Assembly: GCA_947628595.1 (NCBI GenBank)
Contig: CANRAN010000085.1
Span: 1-5,901, forward strand
Direction of reading: 5' to 3'
Length of the DNA: 5,901 nt
From: an uncultured Clostridia bacterium
Lineage (GTDB): Bacteria; Bacillota; Clostridia; Oscillospirales; Acutalibacteraceae
Part shown: positions 1 through 5,901 of the stretch, piece by piece
How the letters are laid out: each line of letters begins with the position of its first letter
Numbering within the stretch: position 1 is the first letter of the stretch
The notes under the pieces: model-generated
Database searches by the model: none
Told to the model about the DNA's origin: nothing
Seen by the model: the letters and a program-made list of their open reading frames with translations, nothing else
Translations under genes and position numbers: made by a program

Positions 1-1165
1 TGGAAATGATTGCGGGAGGTGCTTCGTTAGCTCCGAGTCTGTGGTCGTTTCCGGCACTTGCAACGGAAATTCTGAGAAGATCCTGATGCTCGTCCACAGC
101 CCTGATTACTGCTGCAAGGAACACGAGGAAAAGAGTATTTTCTCTCGGATTCTTGCCCGGATTAAGAAGATTCTTTCCCGTATTAGTAGACATCGACCAG
201 TTATTATGCTTACCCGAACCGTTTACGCCTGCAAATGGCTTTTCATGGAGGAGACATACAAGACCATGCTTTTCCGCAACCTTCTTCATGATCTCCATTG
301 TAAGCTGATTATGGTCAGTTGCTATATTTGTTGTATCAAAGATGGGAGCAAGCTCATGCTGCGCCGGAGCAACCTCGTTATGCTTTGTCTTTGCATAGAT
401 ACCGTATTTCCAGAGTTCCTGCTCAAGATCTCTCATATATGCAGATACACGGGGTTTGATTGAACCGAAATAATGATCCTCAAGTTCCTGACCTTTCGGA
501 GGTCTTGCACCGAAAAGCGTTCTTCCGCAATATATAAGATCCTTACGCTTCTTATAGACCTCTCTGTCAACAAGGAAGTATTCCTGCTCCGGGCCTACTG
601 TTGTTGAAACATGAGTTGTTTCAGTATCACCGAATACCCTCAAAACTCTGAGTGCCTGCTTATTGATACATTCCATTGAACGGAGGAGAGGTGTCTTTTT
701 GTCAAGCGCTTCACCTGTGTATGAGCAAAACGCTGTCGGTATGCAAAGCGAACCTTCCTTTATGAATGCATACGATGTCGGATCCCATGCTGTATATCCT
801 CTTGCCTCGAAAGTAGCACGTATTCCGCCCGACGGGAAGCTCGATGCATCCGGTTCGCCCTTGATAAGCTCCTTACCGGAAAACTCCATTATAACTCCGC
901 CGCCTGCAACGGGTGAAATAAAGCTGTCGTGCTTTTCAGCCGTGATACCCGTCATAGGCTGAAACCAGTGTGTGAAATGTGTTGCTCCCTTTTCGATAGC
1001 CCATTCCTTCATTGCATGAGCAACCACATTGGCTATGTTTATATCGAGAGGCTTACCGTCCTCGATTGTTTTTTTAAGCTCCTTGTATGTTCCTTTAGGA
1101 AGATACTTTTTCATAGCTTCATCATTGAATACCTCTGAACCGAATAACTCAGGTACATTTACCAT
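1..1165 (-). CDS. glnN: Type III glutamine synthetase, N-terminal part (runs off left edge)
   Basis: ATP-dependent ligation of ammonia to glutamate to form glutamine, a cytosolic entry point of nitrogen assimilation. The minus strand reads 388 codons from ATG at 1165 without a stop and leaves the window. Seen motifs: FTHWFQPMTG (64-73), the metal-binding E-x-E in GPEQEYF (E193, E195), NEVAPAQHE (263-271), GVNGSGKHNNWS (313-324, the ATP/glutamate-site loop) and ASAGNDHRLGANEAPP (369-384), the last being a hallmark of the large GSIII class rather than GSI or GSII. Family members are about 700 residues, so a little over half is visible. The start is fixed by a GGAGAGG ribosome site 6 nt upstream and by the typical MVNVPELFGS opening. 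Lysine codons are mostly AAG, unlike the AT-richer gene across the divergent region, consistent with high expression. A promoter and an attenuator-like leader precede it. Identification is firm; only the C-terminus is unseen. Confidence 0.97.
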   Translation of the reverse strand, partial: MVNVPELFGSEVFNDEAMKKYLPKGTYKELKKTIEDGKPLDINIANVVAHAMKEWAIEKGATHFTHWFQPMTGITAEKHDSFISPVAGGGVIMEFSGKELIKGEPDASSFPSGGIRATFEARGYTAWDPTSYAFIKEGSLCIPTAFCSYTGEALDKKTPLLRSMECINKQALRVLRVFGDTETTHVSTTVGPEQEYFLVDREVYKKRKDLIYCGRTLFGARPPKGQELEDHYFGSIKPRVSAYMRDLEQELWKYGIYAKTKHNEVAPAQHELAPIFDTTNIATDHNQLTMEIMKKVAEKHGLVCLLHEKPFAGVNGSGKHNNWSMSTNTGKNLLNPGKNPRENTLFLVFLAAVIRAVDEHQDLLRISVASAGNDHRLGANEAPPAIIS

Positions 1166-1171
1166 AAAATA

Positions 1172-1178
1172 CCTCTCC
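1172..1178 (-). promoter_or_regulatory. Ribosome binding site of glnN
   Basis: On the minus strand GGAGAGG lies 6 nt before the ATG at 1165. It is a strong Shine-Dalgarno match and supports that start. It lies downstream of the leader terminator, so translation needs transcripts that read through it. Confidence 0.85.
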
Positions 1179-1203
1179 ATTCTCAATTTTATTATTTTAA
1201 CAT

Positions 1204-1249
1204 AAAAACAAAATGACGCCGTAGACCGAGTCATCCGGTCCACAGCGTC
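1204..1249 (-). terminator. Intrinsic terminator (attenuator) in the glnN leader
   Basis: On the minus strand the arms 1249-1236 and 1228-1215 form a 14-bp stem with two G-T wobbles and a 7-nt loop (GATGACT), followed at once by a U-rich tract, ATTTTGTTTTT (1214-1204). It lies between the predicted transcription start (about 1261) and the ribosome site, so it would stop transcription before the gene unless prevented. Its 5' arm overlaps the loop and 3' arm of the hairpin at 1242-1257, so the two structures exclude each other. This geometry is typical of controlled termination. The structure is seen directly; the regulatory role is inferred. Confidence 0.78.
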
Positions 1250-1257
1250 TTTGCTGT
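1224..1257 (-). promoter_or_regulatory. Candidate ANTAR-type antiterminator in the glnN leader
   Basis: On the minus strand ACAGC-AAAGAC-GCTGT (1257-1242) forms a 5-bp hairpin with a six-base loop having A at position 1 and G at position 4, the signature of RNA hairpins bound by ANTAR response regulators. One base later GACCG-GATGACT-CGGTC (1240-1224) forms a second 5-bp hairpin. ANTAR targets are paired hexaloop hairpins upstream of, and overlapping, a terminator, and ANTAR proteins often control nitrogen genes. The first hairpin fits. The second has a seven-base loop (or GATGAC plus an unpaired T) and lacks A at position 1, so the match is incomplete. The hairpin pair starts about 4 nt from the predicted 5' end of the transcript. 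Another antitermination factor remains possible. Confidence 0.5.
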
Positions 1258-1267
1258 CGTTGCTTGA

Positions 1268-1296
1268 ATTATAAATCATTTCCGGATAGATGTCAA
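1268..1296 (-). promoter_or_regulatory. Consensus sigma-A promoter of glnN
   Basis: On the minus strand a perfect -35 TTGACA (1296-1291), a 17-nt spacer and a perfect -10 TATAAT (1273-1268) predict a start near 1261 and a leader of about 95 nt. Such a strong promoter suggests that control is exerted mainly downstream, at the leader terminator. Confidence 0.85.
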
Positions 1297-1442
1297 CACT
1301 TTTTTTCTTTTTCGGCGTTTCGCTCTGTTTTTACCAACTATGATAAAATTTTATGTTAATTCGGTCAAAGTGACATAACACAAATAAAAGCCGAAAATTT
1401 CCATTTTGCGATGGTTTTGCTCACATTATTGCACAATTATAA
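1297..1442. other. Non-coding core of the divergent control region
   Basis: Bases 1166-1519 hold no gene. Apart from the promoters and leader elements listed separately, this central part is AT-rich, with a T-rich run at about 1299-1312. I see no clear operator palindrome, riboswitch or RNA gene. TTTTCGGC at 1309-1316 and its inverse GCCGAAAA at 1390-1397 are too short and too far apart to interpret. Confidence 0.5.
1340..1368 (-). promoter_or_regulatory. Possible second, upstream promoter of glnN
   Basis: On the minus strand TTGACC (1368-1363), a 17-nt spacer and TATCAT (1345-1340) each differ from consensus at one position. A start near 1333 would give a longer transcript through the same leader. 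In this AT-rich stretch a chance match is possible. Confidence 0.4.
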
Positions 1443-1471
1443 TTGACATCATTATTCGTTTGTTATATAAT
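1443..1471 (+). promoter_or_regulatory. Consensus sigma-A promoter of the TagF-like operon
   Basis: A perfect -35 TTGACA (1443-1448), a 17-nt spacer and a perfect -10 TATAAT (1466-1471) predict a start near 1478 and a leader of about 42 nt before the ATG at 1520. It diverges from the glnN promoter; the two -35 boxes are about 147 bp apart. An in-frame ATG at 1406 lies upstream of this promoter and so cannot be the start on this transcript. Confidence 0.85.
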
Positions 1472-1507
1472 TACTTTGTAATACACTATGCTAATATTTA
1501 TGCATCC

Positions 1508-1513
1508 TTGGAG
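1508..1513 (+). promoter_or_regulatory. Ribosome binding site deciding the start at 1520
   Basis: TTGGAG ends 6 nt before the ATG at 1520. The in-frame ATG 114 nt earlier (1406) has no comparable site and would add a 38-residue extension that does not resemble the family and precedes the promoter. Confidence 0.7.
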
Positions 1514-1519
1514 AAAACT

Positions 1520-4267
1520 ATGCCTAAAAAATGCTTTTTTACCGTAAATCTTCTGATAAAAAGTGACAGCAATATAAAAAATGCTGTTGATTCGGTCATC
1601 GGTGATGAAAAATTCTTTATAGAAAATACACAGCTTATTCTCATTGATTCCATAGGAACAGAGTTAAGCACCGAACTTTGTGCGGAATATACCGAAAAAT
1701 ATCCCGAAAATATATATTTTATCGATGCCATAGGCAAAAATCCCGCAGAAAGCTATAACGGAGCCGCTTCTCTCGCTTTCGGAACATATGTCACATATAC
1801 GGATAACTATGGGAGGTATTCGGAAGATGCCCTCCCCTGTGCCTTGTCTGTCTTGAGAAACGCAAAAATACCTGTATTTTGCTGTCAGCCTATGTATTCA
1901 ACACACGGAAAGCCCGACAGACCATACGTTGACCATATAGAAAACGGCATAGTGAATATACAGGATACCCCTGACAAATTCATTCTTATGCTCGGATGCT
2001 ACTTTTTCAAAAATTCCGTTATACAGGACATTACATTTGATAAAAAGCTTCGCTTTGATTATGATACAAAATTCATAACGGATACCATCATAAAAACCCG
2101 TTCGTATGTTTTTTCGGATAAGCTTTCATACACTGTTTCCTCCCCTACCGAACGTGACCCGATGAGATATGACCCGAAATATTCTGTTGGATTTTATACC
2201 GAAAACGTAAACGGATTCATAACCCCCATGCTTAAATCCTACCCCGGTTCTCCATTCATTATGTCCGTTATGATGTACCTTATATATGTCAAGCTTGCAC
2301 TCAACGCTGACGATAATTACAGCGGTATTCCGATATCGGGAAAAGTACATGAGTTTCTTGACAGTTGTGCCGAGGCTCTGAAATATATCGATGATACGGT
2401 TATACTAAACAAGAAATTGTGCCGCCAATGCGGTCTTGATAATGAGCTTCCGTTCGGGCTGCTTCGCATGAAATATAAAAATGTCCTTCTTCGACCCACT
2501 GTTGATCTTGTCATGCCGAAAGTCGAAGAGGCACATAAATATTATGTTGCACCCAACAGAATTGAGGCTATCACTCTGTCGGGGGAATTTGCCGCACATA
2601 TCAAAAATGTGCTTATCATGCGTTCAAGGGAAATTTCCGCCGTTATCTCAGCAATTAATTATGACAGTGAGGGTGTCTACATTGACGCATATCTGCATGG
2701 TTGCTCCTGCCTTGATGAAAATGATTACAGCGTATATGTATCGGTGAATGATAAACGAGCACCTGTCATAGACTCAAAGGTTTACAGCTTAAAAAAATTT
2801 TTCGGTCAATCCTTTCTTAAAAGATCTGCCTTCCGTTTCTATATTCCTCTCGGCTCAGGCAAAAAAATGAATACGGCGGCCATATATTTCCGATATGGCA
2901 AGCTTGCCTTTCGCATGAACATTTCCTTTTCGGGAATATATTCAAAATTATCGGACGAAATAAATAATTCGTATGCCCTTCTCGGAACACGTATATTATC
3001 CTATGACAGAAAAAGCAAAACTCTTGCCCTTAGAAGAGCAACCGAAAGCTATATATCTGTCTCAGAAAGTAGATTTTTATCGGAGCTGGGCAAAAATGGC
3101 GGCATGGCTAAGCGAATGCTGTATAAAAGAATAAGGGGACTCGCCCGTTCAATAATAAAGGAAAAGCAGAATAGGAAAATTCTGATTTTCTACGATGATT
3201 GCGGAATTAATTATAATGGTAATCTTCTTTTCCGGTATTTCTATAAAAACAAAACCGATAACTTTGAGCCATATATCTGTGTTGAGCATGACTCCCCACA
3301 AAAGGACTTTCTTATAAACGCAGGCTACGGTAACATTCTCGATATAGGCTCTCTCAGGCAGAAGGCTACTGTTCTTGCGGCGGATTATTTATACGCTGTT
3401 GACTGTGATCCGTATGAATATCTGTCCTTTAATTCGGAGGATATGATATATCTCCGTGATATGATAAATGCAAAGACCATATCCGTAAAAAATTTTTTTC
3501 TCACCTATCAGTCCGCACTTTATGATAACCGACTTCGTGATAATACGCATATCGTTTTTTGCACATCAGAGGCTGAAAAGAAAAATCTGCTTGCTCCGAT
3601 ATATGATTATGATGAAAGCATGATATATATTACAGGCAGTCCGCTGCTCGACGCAGTGATTGATAAATCCGAAAAAATTATTCTTATCGCCCCCGAGGAA
3701 AGACGTTGGTTCTCGGTTTATGAAAATTCAAATTATTATAAATTTTCCGAAAGCGTTCTTTTTAATGAATACAATAACCTTATTTCAGATACGGTACTTC
3801 TTTCCGAATGCAGGAAAAGCGGTTGGAAGATTGCTCTGCTTCTACCGCCGTTGCTGAGCAAGTATTCAAAAATGTTTTATTCCGATGATGATATTGTACA
3901 TATATACCCATATACCGAGCAGAATGAATACAGTCTTTTGTCAAAGTCCGCTGTGCTTATAACAGATCATTCCGAGCTGCAATTTCGTTTTGCCTATCTC
4001 GGAAAAAGCATTGCATATTACTTTCCTCCCGGACTTCCCACAGATACCGAGCGTAAGGGGGAAAAGCTTTCGGAAAACGGCTTCGGGGATATGATTTTTG
4101 ACAGGCCAAGGCTTATCGAATATCTGAAAGCAGGTATGTCAGACGGATTTAATCTTACCGAAAAATATTCACGTCGCAGAAAAGAGTTCTTCGGAGTTTT
4201 TGACGGTAAAAACAGCAAAAGAATTTATGATGCAAGTATGAAATTAATATTTAACAAGGAGGAATGA
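1520..4267 (+). CDS. Two-domain GT2-like / TagF-like (CDP-glycerol glycerophosphotransferase family) protein, possibly with altered active sites
   Basis: A 915-residue protein, probably envelope-related. Residues about 1-110 have the shape of a family 2 glycosyltransferase (hydrophobic strand VNLLIK, then LILIDSIGTE, then NPAESYNGAASLAFGTYVTYTD), but the usual DSDD metal site reads TDNYG (D95). Residues about 335-545 look beta-rich, as in the linker of many TagF-like proteins. Residues about 553-910 resemble TagB/TagF proteins, which transfer glycerol-phosphate or related units in teichoic-acid-like polymer synthesis: TGSPLLD (705-711) matches the usual TGxPRxD, ITDHSELQFRFAYLGK (from about 814) matches ITDYSSxxFDFAYLGK, and DGKNSKRI sits near the end. 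The catalytic HG expected near 655-662 is not seen (ISVKNFFLTYQ). No signal peptide or clear membrane segment is visible. It is first in an operon with the next gene. The fold assignment is fairly sure; substrate is unknown, and enzymatic activity is doubtful from motif inspection alone. Confidence 0.75.
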   Translation: MPKKCFFTVNLLIKSDSNIKNAVDSVIGDEKFFIENTQLILIDSIGTELSTELCAEYTEKYPENIYFIDAIGKNPAESYNGAASLAFGTYVTYTDNYGRYSEDALPCALSVLRNAKIPVFCCQPMYSTHGKPDRPYVDHIENGIVNIQDTPDKFILMLGCYFFKNSVIQDITFDKKLRFDYDTKFITDTIIKTRSYVFSDKLSYTVSSPTERDPMRYDPKYSVGFYTENVNGFITPMLKSYPGSPFIMSVMMYLIYVKLALNADDNYSGIPISGKVHEFLDSCAEALKYIDDTVILNKKLCRQCGLDNELPFGLLRMKYKNVLLRPTVDLVMPKVEEAHKYYVAPNRIEAITLSGEFAAHIKNVLIMRSREISAVISAINYDSEGVYIDAYLHGCSCLDENDYSVYVSVNDKRAPVIDSKVYSLKKFFGQSFLKRSAFRFYIPLGSGKKMNTAAIYFRYGKLAFRMNISFSGIYSKLSDEINNSYALLGTRILSYDRKSKTLALRRATESYISVSESRFLSELGKNGGMAKRMLYKRIRGLARSIIKEKQNRKILIFYDDCGINYNGNLLFRYFYKNKTDNFEPYICVEHDSPQKDFLINAGYGNILDIGSLRQKATVLAADYLYAVDCDPYEYLSFNSEDMIYLRDMINAKTISVKNFFLTYQSALYDNRLRDNTHIVFCTSEAEKKNLLAPIYDYDESMIYITGSPLLDAVIDKSEKIILIAPEERRWFSVYENSNYYKFSESVLFNEYNNLISDTVLLSECRKSGWKIALLLPPLLSKYSKMFYSDDDIVHIYPYTEQNEYSLLSKSAVLITDHSELQFRFAYLGKSIAYYFPPGLPTDTERKGEKLSENGFGDMIFDRPRLIEYLKAGMSDGFNLTEKYSRRRKEFFGVFDGKNSKRIYDASMKLIFNKEE
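4256..4262 (+). promoter_or_regulatory. Ribosome binding site of the Cys-rich gene, inside the end of the preceding gene
   Basis: AAGGAGG overlaps the last codons of the TagF-like gene and lies 8 nt before the ATG at 4271. The stop at 4265-4267 is 3 nt from that ATG, which favours co-transcription and probably coupled translation. Confidence 0.85.
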
Positions 4268-4270
4268 CAA

Positions 4271-5008
4271 ATGCAGGAAAATATATGCAGCATACCTATA
4301 AACGATGTATTTCTTCCAAAGGACGGCTGTCCCATGTGTCGGATGAGGGATATGCTTGAGGAAAGAAAAGCCGATTACATAACAGGCTCTGCTATGATGG
4401 AGCCGGGTGTTCGTGTGCAGACCAATGCACAAGGCTTTTGCTTTAGGCATTTTGAAATGATGGTTCGCCTCGGCAAGCGTCTTTCAAATGCACTTATTCT
4501 TGAAACACATTTGCAACAAATTTCTGAACAGTTCATTCCTGAGCAAGCACCGAAAAAGCTTGACAAGAAAAAAATGACTGCCCTCGATACACTTATACAC
4601 GATTGCTTTATCTGCCGTGACATAAAGCAGAATATGGATAACATGGTTCGTATCGTCCACTCTATGTGGATAAATGAGCCTGAATTCCGACAACTTTATA
4701 GTGAGCAGAAATTCATATGCCTTGAACACTTTTACCTGCTTATCAATACAGACCAAAAAGGACTTGGTAAAAGCTTTCAGGCTTTTTATGATGCGACCTC
4801 CGCACTTACGGGAGGATACCTTAAATCCCTGCAGAAAGACGTACACAATTTCTGCTCCATGTTTGATTATCACAATTCCAATAGTCAAAATCCGCCCGGC
4901 ACTGGGGATAGCATTGAACGAAGTATAGAATTTCTTACAGGTGAACGTATTTCCCTAATCGATTCCGAGGACTTTGAATATGATGTAAAAAATACCGATA
5001 CGACCTGA
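4271..5008 (+). CDS. Cys/His-rich protein with a duplicated metal-site module (DUF6062-like)
   Basis: A 245-residue soluble protein of unknown function. Two similar modules are visible: C20-x2-C23 followed by C57-x2-H60 (GFCFRHF), and C112-x2-C115 followed by C150-x2-H153 (ICLEHF). The spacing from first Cys to third Cys is 37 residues in one and 38 in the other, so the protein looks like a tandem duplication of a C2-C-H unit that could hold zinc or an iron-sulfur centre. The sequence between is helical and charged. The tail (from about 195) is polar and acidic. From memory the pattern fits the Firmicute family DUF6062; I could not check this. No signal peptide or membrane segment is seen, so it is probably cytosolic. 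It follows the TagF-like gene by 3 nt with a strong ribosome site and is probably its partner in expression. No known enzyme motif is recognised. Confidence 0.8.
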   Translation: MQENICSIPINDVFLPKDGCPMCRMRDMLEERKADYITGSAMMEPGVRVQTNAQGFCFRHFEMMVRLGKRLSNALILETHLQQISEQFIPEQAPKKLDKKKMTALDTLIHDCFICRDIKQNMDNMVRIVHSMWINEPEFRQLYSEQKFICLEHFYLLINTDQKGLGKSFQAFYDATSALTGGYLKSLQKDVHNFCSMFDYHNSNSQNPPGTGDSIERSIEFLTGERISLIDSEDFEYDVKNTDTT

Positions 5009-5025
5009 AAATCGTATCGGTATTT
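4990..5025. terminator. Bidirectional terminator between convergent genes, overlapping a stop codon
   Basis: A 14-bp perfect stem (4990-5003 with 5012-5025) has an 8-nt loop. The last codons of the Cys-rich gene form the 5' arm and its TGA (5006-5008) lies in the loop. On the plus strand only TATTTC follows; on the minus strand the stem runs into TATTTTTTAC, a better U-tract. It therefore probably ends the minus-strand catalase transcript efficiently, and the operon as well. Confidence 0.8.
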
Positions 5026-5033
5026 CACCCTTA

Positions 5034-5570
5034 TCAGTTCTTCTTATTCTGCTTACACTTATCAAACTCGGGATTGAACGCATAGAAGTTTTTGCTGTCA
5101 AGCTTATCTGTAATTATCCTCAGAGCCTCGCCAAAGCGCTGATAATGCACTATCTCACGTGCTCGCAAAAATCTTATCGGATCTATTACATCGGGATCGT
5201 CACAAAAACGCAGTATATTATCATAGGTTACTCTCGCCTTTTGCTCTGCCGCAAGATCCTCGTGTATATCGGTTATAGCATCACCCTTAACCTGCATTGC
5301 AGCTGCATTATAGGGGACACCTGCTGCCGAGGACGGATATACTCCGGCTGTATGGTCTACAAAATACTGATCAAAACCCGCAGCCTTGACCTCCTCAATC
5401 GTCATATTCTTTGTAAGCTGATAAACTATTGCCCCAACCATTTCAAGATGACTCATTTCCTCTGTTCCTATATCCGTCAGTATTGCCTTAACCTCAGGGT
5501 ATGGTACTGTAAATCTCTGACTCAGGTATCGGAGCGATGCTCCGAGTTCTCCATCCGGACCGCCGTATTG
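5034..5570 (-). pseudogene. cotJC: CotJC-like manganese catalase lacking its N-terminus
   Basis: Mn catalases split hydrogen peroxide at a dinuclear Mn site; CotJC is the form found in the spore coat. Counting Q at 5570 as residue 1, the frame reads QYGGPDGELGASLRYLSQRF and on to the stop at 5034-5036, 178 residues. All five expected metal ligands are present: E8 (DGE), E38 and H41 (TEEMSH), E109 (AAEQKAR) and H142 (VHYQRF). CotJC proteins have roughly 25-30 residues before QYGG. Here the upstream frame is only a few AT-rich codons and then a stop at 5592-5594, with no ATG, GTG or TTG. The first ATG, at 5456, would give 140 residues but lose ligands E8 and E38 and has a poorly spaced ribosome site. 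The usual cotJA and cotJB are absent upstream. It is most likely a 5'-truncated remnant; a sequence or assembly error is the alternative. Confidence 0.8.
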
Positions 5571-5591
5571 AAATAAGATATATAATATAAA

Positions 5592-5635
5592 TCAGGGCTG
5601 TCGCACAGATTTTTACATCCGTGTGACAGCCCTGA
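5592..5635 (-). terminator. Terminator-like hairpin after the SPOR-domain gene
   Basis: Arms 5592-5606 and 5621-5635 (TCAGGGCTGTCGCAC and its near-perfect inverse, one G-T wobble) form a 15-bp stem with a 14-nt loop. It starts 23 nt after the stop codon of the minus-strand SPOR gene and is followed on that strand by the T-rich ATTTATATTATATATC. The catalase remnant begins about 20 bases further on. It is probably a terminator; a dispersed palindromic repeat is an alternative that this window cannot test. Confidence 0.65.
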
Positions 5636-5658
5636 CATTTATTCATCGTACAATCATT

Positions 5659-5901
5659 TTACTTTGTTGCAGCAGTAATAAAAGCGTCTTTAAAGCCTGC
5701 CGACTGAACCTTTTTAAGATAGGAGTCGGCATTTTTCTTATCGGCAAAAGCTCCAACCTGTATTCTGTAAATAGTTTTCTTTGCCGTCTGAGTTGAGGTT
5801 GAGGTCGCAGACGGAGCTTTGTATGAAACTCCGAAGGCTTTACATACACCCTTAGCGAAAGCCTCACCGACTGTTTGTGTATTGTTTATTATCCATTTTG
5901 C
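5659..5901 (-). CDS. C-terminus of a SPOR-domain cell-wall protein, probably an N-acetylmuramoyl-L-alanine amidase (runs off right edge)
   Basis: The minus strand reads 80 residues in frame from the window edge to TAA at 5661-5659. Residues about 5-27 (NNTQTVGEAFAKGVCKAFGVSYK) resemble the last helix of bacterial amidase domains. A Ser/Thr-rich linker (about 29-41) follows, then a SPOR repeat (about 43-78: YRIQVGAFADKKNADSYLKKVQSAGF). SPOR domains bind peptidoglycan glycan strands stripped of stem peptides and often sit at the C-terminus of amidases that act on the wall during division or sporulation. The SPOR call is strong; the amidase part rests on a short stretch and could be another hydrolase. 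A hairpin terminator follows the gene. Confidence 0.72.
   Translation of the reverse strand, partial: AKWIINNTQTVGEAFAKGVCKAFGVSYKAPSATSTSTQTAKKTIYRIQVGAFADKKNADSYLKKVQSAGFKDAFITAATK

Noticed and set aside
41..1138. Three plus-strand open frames (41-463, 663-962, 929-1138)
   Set aside because: They lie opposite the unmistakable glnN coding frame, have no ribosome sites and encode no recognisable protein.
1309..1397. Inverted 8-mers TTTTCGGC and GCCGAAAA
   Set aside because: They are short, AT-rich and about 73 nt apart, which is expected by chance in such sequence.
1406..1519. 38-residue N-terminal extension of the TagF-like protein from the ATG at 1406
   Set aside because: It starts upstream of a perfect promoter, lacks a ribosome site, and the ATG at 1520 has a well-spaced TTGGAG.
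4375..4888. Minus-strand open frames opposite the Cys-rich gene
   Set aside because: They are antisense to a gene with clear motifs and a strong ribosome site, and their own sequence shows no family features.
5529..5545. Small palindrome TCGGAGC-GAT-GCTCCGA
   Set aside because: It lies within conserved CotJC codons, has a three-base loop and is not followed by a T-tract, so it is probably coincidental.
5145..5576. Plus-strand open frame of 143 residues
   Set aside because: It is antisense to the CotJC frame, which matches a known family along its whole length.
5494..5646. Minus-strand 50-codon frame from ATG at 5646 through the hairpin into the catalase region in another frame
   Set aside because: It reads through a terminator-like stem, has no ribosome site, and does not supply the missing CotJC N-terminus.
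5643..5867. Minus-strand 74-residue open frame
   Set aside because: It is an out-of-frame shadow of the SPOR-domain coding frame ending at 5659.
1..5901. CRISPR arrays, tRNA or rRNA genes, insertion sequences
   Set aside because: No regularly spaced repeats, tRNA-like cloverleaf, rRNA-like sequence or transposase frame was seen on either strand.

Overview
The window looks like a chromosomal segment of an AT-rich, spore-lineage Firmicute of the Ruminococcus/Oscillospiraceae type. The basis is a type III glutamine synthetase, a CotJC-type spore-coat manganese catalase remnant, a TagF-like protein, a Cys-rich protein of a type common in Clostridia, and textbook TTGACA/TATAAT promoters. This placement is inference from gene content and style; no species marker is present.

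Layout. Bases 1-1165 (minus strand) hold the N-terminal 388 residues of a type III glutamine synthetase (glnN); the rest lies beyond the left edge. Bases 1166-1519 form a divergent control region. The glnN side has a perfect consensus promoter, a second weaker candidate promoter upstream, and a leader of about 95 nt in which a small hexaloop hairpin competes with a strong intrinsic terminator. This resembles the antitermination leaders bound by ANTAR-domain regulators, although the second hairpin does not fit that motif exactly. The opposite side has its own perfect consensus promoter driving a two-gene plus-strand operon.

The operon (1520-5008) encodes a 915-residue protein with an N-terminal GT2-like domain, a beta-rich middle and a C-terminal TagF-like (CDP-glycerol glycerophosphotransferase family) domain, followed after 3 nt by a 245-residue protein with two copies of a C-x2-C...C-x2-H module. 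The operon ends in a hairpin whose loop holds the stop codon of the second gene. Both expected active-site motifs of the large protein appear altered, so its activity is uncertain. The two genes are presumably co-expressed, and the first points to the cell envelope.

The right side (5034-5901, minus strand) holds a cotJC-like manganese catalase whose recognisable reading frame keeps all five expected metal ligands but has lost its N-terminus and start codon. Next comes a hairpin, probably the terminator of the following gene, and then the last 80 residues of a SPOR-domain protein, probably a cell-wall amidase, which runs off the right edge. The catalase remnant starts about 20 bases from this hairpin, which suggests a deletion junction.
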